Shown: positions 3,733 to 11,436 of the stretch, in pieces
Numbering within the stretch: the stretch's first letter is position 1
Layout: every line of letters starts with the position of its first letter
DNA from: Ghiorsea sp.
Lineage (GTDB): Bacteria; Pseudomonadota; Zetaproteobacteria; Mariprofundales; Mariprofundaceae
DNA length: 11,436 bases
Direction: 5' to 3'
Assembly: GCA_021772875.1 (NCBI GenBank)
Contig: JAJFLD010000115.1
Location: forward strand, 1-11,436
The notes under the pieces: model-generated
Databases searched by the model: none
What the model was told of the DNA's origin: nothing
Seen by the model: only the letters and a program-made list of their open reading frames with translations
Translations under genes and position numbers: made by a program

Positions 3733-6700
3733 ATGGGCAAGCAAGCTATTGTTAAACGTATTCGCAAAAATTTTGGCAAGATTGATTCTGTTACAAAAAT
3801 GCCAAATATGTTGCAATTACAACTGAGTTCATACACTGAATTTGTAGGTGTGGGCTCTGGCTCCACAGACATTGAAGGCTCACGTTTAGCATCAGTGTTT
3901 GGCTCGGTATTTCCTATCCGTGACTATTCCGGAGGAGCAGAACTTCACTTTGAAGGGCTCGAATATATGGCGCCGCGTTACGATCTTGAAGAATGTATTC
4001 GACGTGACCTGACTTTTGCTTTGCCAGTTAAAGTTAAGCTTAGGCTTAAAGTATTTGAGCAAGATGGTAGTAAAGGTAAAAAGCGTAAGCTTAAAGAAGT
4101 ACGTGATCAAACTGTCTATATGGGTGAAATTCCATTGATGACAGATCATGGTTCTTTTGTCATCAATGGCACAGAGCGCGCTATTGTTTCACAAATGCAT
4201 AGATCTCCAGGTGTGTTTTTTGACCATGATCGTGGTAAAACCCATGCCTCTGGCAAGCTATTGTTTAAATCACGTGTTATCCCTTACCGTGGTTCATGGC
4301 TTGATTTTGAATTTGATTCTAAAGATAAATTGTATTTCCGTATTGATTTGCGCCGTAAAATGCCAGCGGGCATTATGCTTAAAGCTTTGGGCTTGAGCAC
4401 GCAAGACATCCTTGATCAGTTTTATAAACGCCGTACTTACAAAATTGTAAAAGATGGTTATCAAGTTAAATTTGATGCTGAATTGTTTTTAGGTAGTCGC
4501 GCTGTACGCGACATAGAAATTGCTGGAAAACGCATTGTTGCTGAAGGCAAAAAGATCAACAAAGTTGCTATCAAAAAACTCACAGAAGCTGGTGTTGAGT
4601 GGTTGGACGTGCCTACAGAAAACCTGTTGGGTGAGGTGATTGCCCAACCTGTGATGTTGGCTGGCGATGAAATGTTGCTTGATGTGAATCATGAAGTGGC
4701 TGAAGAGTCTTTAGAGGCATTACATACTGCCGGCATTAAAGAATTTGAGTGTTTGTTTGTGGATGCTTTCCATCGTGGCCCTTGGTTAGCAGATACTTTG
4801 CGCATGGACATGGTGCAATCCAAAGAAGAAGCACAAGTTGAAATCTATCGCATGATGCGCCCTGGTGAGCCACCAACAGTTGAAACTGCCAAAGCATTAT
4901 TCGAATCCATGTTCTTTGACAAATCACGTTATGATTTATCACGTGTTGGTCGTATGAAGCTTAATAGCCGTCTAAATATCTCAGATGCCGCTGTACCTTT
5001 GGATCAAGGCACATTACGTGTTGAAGATATTTTATTATCAGTAGATACACTTTTGAAATTGCGTGATGGCATTGGCGAAGTGGATGATATCGATCACTTG
5101 GGTAACCGTAGGTTACGTTCTGTTGGTGAGCTTCTTGAAAACCAAATTCGTATTGGTTTGATTCGCATGGAACGTGCGATTCGTGATCGTTTGAGTACGG
5201 CTGAAATCATGGAAATGATGCCTTCTGACTTGGTAAACTCTAAGCCGTTGATTGCATCTGTGCGTGAGTTTTTCGGCTCTTCACAATTATCACAATTCAT
5301 GGACCAAACAAATCCACTATCAGAAGTCACGCACAAACGTCGTTTATCGGCACTTGGCCCTGGTGGTTTATCACGAGATCGTGCTGGTTTTGAAGTGCGT
5401 GACGTACATCCAACCCATTATGGTCGCTTATGCCCGATTGAAACACCTGAGGGACCAAACATTGGTTTGATTAACTCATTGTCTTCTTTTGCCAAAGTGA
5501 ATGATTTTGGTTTTATTGAAACACCTTATCGTAAAGTTGTAGAAGGGCGCGTAACCCGTGATGTTGTTTATCTATCAGCCATTGATGAAGCTGGTCATAT
5601 CATTGCTCAGGCCAATGCTAAAGTGAACAAAGACGGCGACTTTGAAGCTAATTTTGTGCAGTGCAGACAAGATGGTGAGTTCTTGATGGTTACAGCGCAA
5701 GAAATTCATTACATGGATGTATCACCTTCACAAGTAGTATCTGTGTCAGCTGGTTTGATTCCTTTCCTTGAGCACGATGACGCCAACCGCGCTTTGATGG
5801 GCTCGAACATGCAGCGTCAAGCTGTGCCTTTGGTGCGTGCTGAAAAACCACTTGTTGGTACAGGTATGGAAGCTGAAGTAGCCCGCGACTCTGGCGTTTC
5901 TGCTGTTGCCCGCCGTGGTGGTGTGGTTGAACGTGTAGATAGTTCACGCATCGTGGTACGTGTACACGATGATGAGCAAGTTGAAGGCGAACCGGGTATT
6001 GATGTATACCGTTTGTTCAAATACCGCCGTTCAAACCAAAACACCTGTTTTAATCAACGTCCTGTTGTGAAAATGGGCGATGTGATTGAAAAACACGATA
6101 TTATTGCCGATGGTCCATCGACAGATCGTGGTGAATTGGCCCTTGGTCGTAACGTTCAGGTGGCGATGATGCCATGGCGTGGATACAACTTCGAAGATGC
6201 GATTGTGATTTCTGAGAAGTTGGTAAGAGACGATGTTTATACTTCGATTCATATCGAAGAGTTAAACTGTGTTGCGCGTCAAACCAAGTTGGGTGATGAA
6301 GAAATCACCAGTGACATTCCAAATGTAAGCGAAGATGCACTGCGCCATTTGGATGAATCAGGCATTGCTTTTGTGGGTGCTGAAGTGAAACCGGGCGATA
6401 TTTTGGTGGGTAAAATCACGCCAAAAGGTGAAAGCCAGTTGTCGCCTGAAGAGAAACTATTGCGCGCCATTTTTGGTGAGAAAGCATCTGACGTTCGCGA
6501 TTCATCATTACGTGTAAAACCTGGTGATGAAGGTGTAGTGATTGATGTTCAAGTCTTCACCCGTCGTGGTGATGAGAAAAATGATCGTGCCAAATCCATT
6601 GAAGAAGCTTCTGTTGAGCAGCTTTACACAGATAAGGAAGACGAACGACGCACTTTGGAAGAAAATGTACGCTCGCGTTTACAAGTTTTGTTATCAGGTA

Positions 6701-7836
6701 AAAAAGCCGAAACAGTCAAAGGTTTGAACAAAGGTGATGTGATTCCTGAAAATCACTTGGCTTCATTAAGTGTGAAAGATTTATCCTCACTATCTGTGAA
6801 TGATGATGAGATTAACACACAAGTAGCTTCGATTTTGAGCAATATGGACACCGAGCGTGAACGTGTAGAAAAACGCTTTGAAGAGAAAGTTGCTAAAGTT
6901 CGTGAAGGTTCGGAATTGAAACCTGGCGAATTAACAGTGGTGAAAGTCTTTATTGCAGTGAAACGCAAGCTACAACCTGGCGATAAAATGGCCGGCCGTC
7001 ATGGTAACAAAGGTGTTATTTCAGTGATTGTGCCTGAAGAAGACATGCCTTATGCCGCAGATGGAACAAGCGTTGATGTATGCTTGAACCCATTGGGTGT
7101 ACCATCACGGATGAATATTGGTCAGATTTTCGAAGTACATATGGGTCATGCTGCCAAGGAATTAGGACGCCGTTTAGATGAAATGGTTCGTGCTGAAGTG
7201 GCGTTGGAAGAGTTGCGCACATTCTTGTTAGAGATTTATGAGGGTGATGATAAAGCAACTGCAACCATTAAGAAAATGGGCGCAAAAGAAGTCAAAGGTC
7301 TTGTTGAGACACTCAAAGGTGGGGTGCCGATTGCAACACCAGTGTTTGATGGTGCAAAAGAAGCCGATATTACAAGAATGCTTGATTTGGCAGAAGTAGA
7401 GTTGGATGGACAAACGACATTGTATGATGGTTATACAGGTGAAGCGTTTGACCGCCCTGTAACTGTGGGTCAAATGTATATCCTCAAACTGCATCACTTG
7501 GTGGATGAGAAAATTCATGCACGTTCTACTGGCCCTTACTCTTTGGTTACACAACAGCCATTGGGTGGTAAAGCACAGTTTGGTGGGCAACGTTTTGGTG
7601 AGATGGAAGTATGGGCTTTGGAAGCATATGGCGCAGCTTACACCTTGCAGGAAATGTTAACGGTGAAAGCCGATGACGTACAAGGTCGTACAAAAATGTA
7701 TGAATCCATTGTGCGCGGTGAAATGTCATTTGAAGCAGGTATTCCTGAATCATTTAACGTGATGGTGAAAGAGATGAACGCTTTGGGCATTGATATGTCC
7801 ATGGTGAAGAAACCAGCAGAAGGTGAAGGAGAATAA
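3733..7836 (+). CDS. rpoB: DNA-directed RNA polymerase subunit beta
   Basis: This 1,367-residue beta subunit (E. coli 1,342) forms one side of the polymerase cleft and half of the active centre. The rifampicin pocket, FFGSSQLSQFMDQTNPLSEV and THKRRLSALGPGG, has the susceptible-type residues Q521, D524, H534 and S539 (E. coli 513, 516, 526, 531). Active-centre residues include E821-D822 in GYNFEDA and lysines K1085 and K1093 in QPGDKMAGRHGNKG. The C-terminal switch/clamp part is QQPLGGKAQFGGQRFGEMEV. The proteobacterial insertions are present: SI1 around 230-350, and an SI2-like charged stretch near 950-1065. ATG 3733 is chosen because GAGG at 3723-3726 lies 6 nt upstream; an in-frame TTG at 3721 overlaps that site. 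rpoC starts 1 nt after the stop. Confidence 0.99.
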   Translation: MGKQAIVKRIRKNFGKIDSVTKMPNMLQLQLSSYTEFVGVGSGSTDIEGSRLASVFGSVFPIRDYSGGAELHFEGLEYMAPRYDLEECIRRDLTFALPVKVKLRLKVFEQDGSKGKKRKLKEVRDQTVYMGEIPLMTDHGSFVINGTERAIVSQMHRSPGVFFDHDRGKTHASGKLLFKSRVIPYRGSWLDFEFDSKDKLYFRIDLRRKMPAGIMLKALGLSTQDILDQFYKRRTYKIVKDGYQVKFDAELFLGSRAVRDIEIAGKRIVAEGKKINKVAIKKLTEAGVEWLDVPTENLLGEVIAQPVMLAGDEMLLDVNHEVAEESLEALHTAGIKEFECLFVDAFHRGPWLADTLRMDMVQSKEEAQVEIYRMMRPGEPPTVETAKALFESMFFDKSRYDLSRVGRMKLNSRLNISDAAVPLDQGTLRVEDILLSVDTLLKLRDGIGEVDDIDHLGNRRLRSVGELLENQIRIGLIRMERAIRDRLSTAEIMEMMPSDLVNSKPLIASVREFFGSSQLSQFMDQTNPLSEVTHKRRLSALGPGGLSRDRAGFEVRDVHPTHYGRLCPIETPEGPNIGLINSLSSFAKVNDFGFIETPYRKVVEGRVTRDVVYLSAIDEAGHIIAQANAKVNKDGDFEANFVQCRQDGEFLMVTAQEIHYMDVSPSQVVSVSAGLIPFLEHDDANRALMGSNMQRQAVPLVRAEKPLVGTGMEAEVARDSGVSAVARRGGVVERVDSSRIVVRVHDDEQVEGEPGIDVYRLFKYRRSNQNTCFNQRPVVKMGDVIEKHDIIADGPSTDRGELALGRNVQVAMMPWRGYNFEDAIVISEKLVRDDVYTSIHIEELNCVARQTKLGDEEITSDIPNVSEDALRHLDESGIAFVGAEVKPGDILVGKITPKGESQLSPEEKLLRAIFGEKASDVRDSSLRVKPGDEGVVIDVQVFTRRGDEKNDRAKSIEEASVEQLYTDKEDERRTLEENVRSRLQVLLSGKKAETVKGLNKGDVIPENHLASLSVKDLSSLSVNDDEINTQVASILSNMDTERERVEKRFEEKVAKVREGSELKPGELTVVKVFIAVKRKLQPGDKMAGRHGNKGVISVIVPEEDMPYAADGTSVDVCLNPLGVPSRMNIGQIFEVHMGHAAKELGRRLDEMVRAEVALEELRTFLLEIYEGDDKATATIKKMGAKEVKGLVETLKGGVPIATPVFDGAKEADITRMLDLAEVELDGQTTLYDGYTGEAFDRPVTVGQMYILKLHHLVDEKIHARSTGPYSLVTQQPLGGKAQFGGQRFGEMEVWALEAYGAAYTLQEMLTVKADDVQGRTKMYESIVRGEMSFEAGIPESFNVMVKEMNALGIDMSMVKKPAEGEGE

Positions 7837-7837
7837 G

Positions 7838-10800
7838 ATGCAAGAATTATTCAAATTATTCCAAAAACCAAGTCGCGTTGAAGATTTTGATGGTCTTCGC
7901 GTTGGCCTAGCCAGCCCAGAAAAAATTCGTTCGTGGTCTTATGGCGAAGTGAAGAAGCCAGAAACCATCAACTACCGTACATTCAAACCTGAACGTGATG
8001 GTTTGTTTTGCGCAAAAATCTTTGGTCCTATCAAAGATTACGAATGTTTGTGTGGTAAATACAAACGTTTGAAACATCGTGGTGTGGTCTGTGAGAAATG
8101 TTCGGTTGAAGTGATTCAATCTAAAGTGCGCCGTGAACGTATGGCGCATATTGAATTGGCGGCACCCGTTGCGCATATCTGGTTCATGAAATCTTTGCCT
8201 TCGCGTATTGGTTTGATTCTTGATAAAACACTTAAAGAATTAGAACGCATCCTTTATTTTGAATCTTATGTGGTGCTTGATTCAGGGCTTACCAGCCTTG
8301 ACCAATATCAGTTGTTATCAGAAGAAGAATACATTGAAGCTTTTGAAGAATATGGTGAAGAATTCCGCGCAGCTATGGGTGGAGAAGCTTTACGTGAGAT
8401 GTTGAAAAACATCGACCTTGAAGAAGAGCGCCAAAGCCTTAGAGCACAAATTGCAGCGACAAAAGCGGTTACAAAACTAACCAAACTGACCAAACGTCTT
8501 CAAACTATTGAAGCCATGATTGGTTCTGGTAACCGTCCTGAGTGGATGATTATGGAAGTGATCCCTGTTCTTCCGCCAGAGATTCGTCCGTTGGTGCCTT
8601 TGGATGGTGGTCGTTTTGCCACGTCTGATTTGAATGATTTGTATCGCCGTGTCATCAACCGTAACAACCGTTTGAAGCGTTTGTTGGAGTTGAATGCGCC
8701 TGACATCATTACCCGCAATGAAAAACGCATGTTGCAAGAATCTGTGGATGCATTGTTTGATAACGCACGCCGCTCTAAACCTATCGCGGGTAATAATCGT
8801 CGTCCTTTGAAATCACTTTCTGATGTGATTAAAGGTAAACAAGGCCGTTTCCGTCAAAACTTATTGGGTAAACGCGTCGATTATTCTGGGCGTTCGGTGA
8901 TTGTAGTTGGTCCTGAACTCAAATTGCATCAATGTGGTTTACCAAAATTGATGGCTTTGGAACTGTTCAAACCATTTATTTATCATAAGCTTGAAGTGCG
9001 TGAATTGGCATCTACAATCAAACAAGCACGTAAACTTGTTGAGCAAGGTATTCCTGAAGTTTGGGATATTTTGGCAGAAGTGATTCACCAGCATCCAGTG
9101 ATGTTAAACCGTGCACCAACATTGCACAGACTTGGCATCCAAGCCTTCGAACCTATTTTGATTGAAGGTAAAGCTATTCAGTTGCATCCGCTTGTTTGTA
9201 CTGCATTCAATGCCGATTTCGATGGTGACCAAATGGCTGTACATGTGCCGTTGTCCACCGAAGCACAAATGGAAGCGCGTTCATTGATGATGGCATCCAA
9301 TAATGTGTTATCGCCAGCCACAGGTAAACCTGTGATTGTCCCAACTCAGGATATGGTACTGGGTATTTATTATTTAACCCGTGAACGTCCATTTGAACCA
9401 GGTGAAGGCATGGTATTTGCATCACCTGATGAAGTGATGCGTGCTTATGATAAAGGTGCTGTGCGCATTCATACGCGTATCACATGTCGTATTCGTGGTA
9501 AACGCGAAGATACAACCGTGGGTCGTGCTATTGTTTCGACTATTTTGCCAGAAGAGTTGCCATTCTCAAGCGTGAACCGCGTATTGGGCAAAAAGGAAGT
9601 AGCTAATCTGATTGAGCAGTGTTTTGTGGTTGCAGGTAATAAGGCCACTGTATTGTTGGCTGACCGTTTGAAACATTTGGGTTATACCTATGCTACACGA
9701 TCAGGCGCATCATTCATGCTTGGCGATGTGATTATTCCTGATAACAAAGTGTCTATCGTAGATGCAACTGAAAAAGAAGTACAAAATGTACAACAGCAAT
9801 ACCGTGATGGTTTGATCACATCGGGTGAGCGTTACAATAAAGTTATCGATTTATGGACAAACACGACTGAAAAAGTGGCGCGTTCTATGATGGACAACTT
9901 GCAAACTGAGCAAGTGACTTCTAAGGATGGCAAGAAAACAGAATCCATGACGACCTTTAACTCTGTGTACATGATGGCAGATTCTGGTGCGCGTGGTTCG
10001 GCGCAACAAATTCGTCAGTTGGCGGGTATGCGTGGTTTGATGGCCAAACCAGATGGTTCAATTATTGAAACACCAATTACGGCGAACTTCCGTGAAGGTT
10101 TGACAGTATTACAATACTTCATCTCTACCCATGGTGCACGTAAAGGTCTTGCCGATACTGCCTTGAAAACTGCAAACTCTGGTTATCTGACACGTCGTTT
10201 GGTGGATGTGGCACAAGACAGCGTTATTCGGGAACAAGATTGTGGTACCGCAACAGGTATTACAATTTCTGACCTCGTTGACGGTGGCGAAGTGATTGAA
10301 TCTATGTCTGAGCGTGTTTTAGGCCGTGTGTTGTTGGAAGCTGCTACAGATCCTGTATCCGGTGCTGAAATTGCTGCTGCGGGCACGATGATTAATGAAG
10401 ATTTGGTTGCACAGATTGAAAAATCAGCGATTGAATCCTTGCGGATTCGGTCGGTGTTGACGTGTGAAGCTGAAGAAGGTGTTTGTGCTACATGTTATGG
10501 TCGCGATCTTGCACATGGTACACCTGTTGCCATGGGCGAAGCTGTAGGTGTGATTGCAGCGCAATCCATTGGTGAGCCAGGTACACAGCTTACTATGCGT
10601 ACATTCCACGTGGGTGGTACAGCATCACGTTCAACAGAACAAGCAAGTGTTGAGTCTAAATTCAACGGTACTGCGCAACTCGAAAATGAAATCGTGGTGA
10701 CTGATACCCAAGGTTCGGAGATCGTAATCAATCGCCATACTGAACTATTGGTGAAGGATAGCAGTGGTAAAGAAGTAGAACGTCATCGCATTCCTTATGG

Positions 10801-11436
10801 TGCGCGTTTGGTTGTTAAATCAGGCGAAAAAGTCACCAAGGGTAAAGTACTTGTGGAATGGGATCCTTATACTATGCCATTGATTGCTGAAGTGGATGGT
10901 AAAGTTTCTTACGTTGATATTGAAGAAGGCAAAAGTATCCGTGAAGAAGTCGATGAAGTAACAGGGTTATCTAGCCGTGTTGTGATTCAAGCTGGTGATG
11001 CTGGTTCGGCAGTCTTGCGCCCACAAATGCAGTTGGTTGATCCTAAGAGTGCTGATGATGAACCTATCATCATTGCCCGTACTAATGTTCCTGCTCGTTA
11101 TTTCTTATCACCTGGCGCGATTATGAATCGTGAGAACGGTGAAGAAGTTCGTGCTGGTGATGTATTGGCACGTATTCCACGCGAAACCTCAAAAACCAAG
11201 GATATTACAGGTGGCTTGCCACGTGTTGTTGAATTGTTTGAAGCACGTAAACCAAAGAGCTTGGCATTTATCGCAGCAGCTGATGGTACGATTGTGTTTG
11301 GTAAAGATATTCGTGGTAAACGCCGTATTTACGTTGAACCTGATGGTGATGGCGAAGCGATTGAATATCAAATTCCAAAAGGTTCACATATCAATGTACA
11401 AGAGGGTGACCGTGTACGTCGTGGTGAGCGTTTGAT
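7838..11436 (+). CDS. rpoC: DNA-directed RNA polymerase subunit beta' (3' truncated by window)
   Basis: The first 1,199 codons of beta' are present, of about 1,400 in proteobacteria; the frame is open to the window edge. The N-terminal zinc ribbon has C70, C72, C85 and C88. The catalytic loop NADFDGD has D460, D462 and D464, which hold the active-site magnesium; all these numbers equal those of E. coli. The bridge helix follows Y760 (STHGARKGLADTALKTANSG). The second zinc site is C802, C876, C883 and C886. The trigger loop (IAAQSIGEPGTQLTMRTFH) includes M920 and H924. After it comes the proteobacterial SI3 insertion (about 930-1118), then DITGGLPRVVELFEARKPK. ATG 7838 has AAGGAG at 7826-7831 inside the rpoB end. 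The missing part should hold the C-terminal clamp and omega-binding region. Confidence 0.99.
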   Translation, partial: MQELFKLFQKPSRVEDFDGLRVGLASPEKIRSWSYGEVKKPETINYRTFKPERDGLFCAKIFGPIKDYECLCGKYKRLKHRGVVCEKCSVEVIQSKVRRERMAHIELAAPVAHIWFMKSLPSRIGLILDKTLKELERILYFESYVVLDSGLTSLDQYQLLSEEEYIEAFEEYGEEFRAAMGGEALREMLKNIDLEEERQSLRAQIAATKAVTKLTKLTKRLQTIEAMIGSGNRPEWMIMEVIPVLPPEIRPLVPLDGGRFATSDLNDLYRRVINRNNRLKRLLELNAPDIITRNEKRMLQESVDALFDNARRSKPIAGNNRRPLKSLSDVIKGKQGRFRQNLLGKRVDYSGRSVIVVGPELKLHQCGLPKLMALELFKPFIYHKLEVRELASTIKQARKLVEQGIPEVWDILAEVIHQHPVMLNRAPTLHRLGIQAFEPILIEGKAIQLHPLVCTAFNADFDGDQMAVHVPLSTEAQMEARSLMMASNNVLSPATGKPVIVPTQDMVLGIYYLTRERPFEPGEGMVFASPDEVMRAYDKGAVRIHTRITCRIRGKREDTTVGRAIVSTILPEELPFSSVNRVLGKKEVANLIEQCFVVAGNKATVLLADRLKHLGYTYATRSGASFMLGDVIIPDNKVSIVDATEKEVQNVQQQYRDGLITSGERYNKVIDLWTNTTEKVARSMMDNLQTEQVTSKDGKKTESMTTFNSVYMMADSGARGSAQQIRQLAGMRGLMAKPDGSIIETPITANFREGLTVLQYFISTHGARKGLADTALKTANSGYLTRRLVDVAQDSVIREQDCGTATGITISDLVDGGEVIESMSERVLGRVLLEAATDPVSGAEIAAAGTMINEDLVAQIEKSAIESLRIRSVLTCEAEEGVCATCYGRDLAHGTPVAMGEAVGVIAAQSIGEPGTQLTMRTFHVGGTASRSTEQASVESKFNGTAQLENEIVVTDTQGSEIVINRHTELLVKDSSGKEVERHRIPYGARLVVKSGEKVTKGKVLVEWDPYTMPLIAEVDGKVSYVDIEEGKSIREEVDEVTGLSSRVVIQAGDAGSAVLRPQMQLVDPKSADDEPIIIARTNVPARYFLSPGAIMNRENGEEVRAGDVLARIPRETSKTKDITGGLPRVVELFEARKPKSLAFIAAADGTIVFGKDIRGKRRIYVEPDGDGEAIEYQIPKGSHINVQEGDRVRRGERL

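Noticed and set aside
11130..11435. 101-residue plus-strand open frame near the window end
   Set aside because: It lies out of frame inside rpoC, whose own frame is uninterrupted with conserved beta' sequence through the same stretch.
7838..11436. Possible frameshift or pseudogene in rpoC
   Set aside because: I translated the frame from ATG 7838 to the edge; there is no stop or break, and all zinc and catalytic residues are in place. It merely lacks its stop codon within the window.

Overview
This window is a core bacterial chromosome segment. It carries the secE-nusG / L11-L10 ribosomal protein / RNA polymerase cluster in its usual order, with every gene on the + strand: 3' end of tuf, rpmG, tRNA-Trp(CCA), secE, nusG, rplK, rplA, rplJ, rplL, rpoB and the first ~1,199 codons of rpoC. 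No accessory, mobile, phage, CRISPR or defence genes are visible, and I found no undescribed system. The interest lies in the RNA signals between the genes.

Organism: the proteins are clearly proteobacterial. RpoB and RpoC carry the lineage-specific insertions seen in Escherichia coli, and the rifampicin-region and active-site segments are close to E. coli. The tuf-rpmG-trnW-secE order and the four-cysteine L33 differ from E. coli, where rpmG lies elsewhere and L33 lacks the cysteines. Base composition is moderately AT-leaning. A beta-, gamma- or zeta-proteobacterium-like lineage fits, but I cannot place it more exactly without a tree.

Layout: 1-132 is the tail of EF-Tu, followed by a GAAA-loop terminator (152-182). 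Positions 206-688 hold rpmG, tRNA-Trp and secE; secE directly abuts nusG (689-1219). A hairpin plus a short T-run (1229-1250) separates nusG from rplK. The rplK leader contains a stretch (1301-1319) resembling the L1-stalk part of 23S rRNA, the expected site for feedback control by L1. rplK and rplA are 3 nt apart. A 185-nt region before rplJ contains a hairpin and a well-formed L10-leader structure (2536-2594), followed by a strong Shine-Dalgarno and a GTG start. rplL follows rplJ. Between rplL and rpoB lies a perfect 10-bp hairpin (3637-3660) with a delayed T-run, in the position of the known rplL-rpoB attenuator. rpoB and rpoC are 1 nt apart.

How the genes work together: EF-Tu, L33, L11, L1, L10 and L7/L12 serve translation; L11 and the L10(L12)n stalk form the ribosomal GTPase-factor base and L1 the opposite stalk. 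SecE is a core part of the protein-export channel. NusG couples RNA polymerase to Rho or the ribosome. RpoB and RpoC are the catalytic subunits of RNA polymerase. The leaders suggest separate feedback loops for L11-L1 (by L1) and L10-L7/L12 (by the L10-L12 complex), with partial termination setting the ribosomal protein to polymerase ratio.
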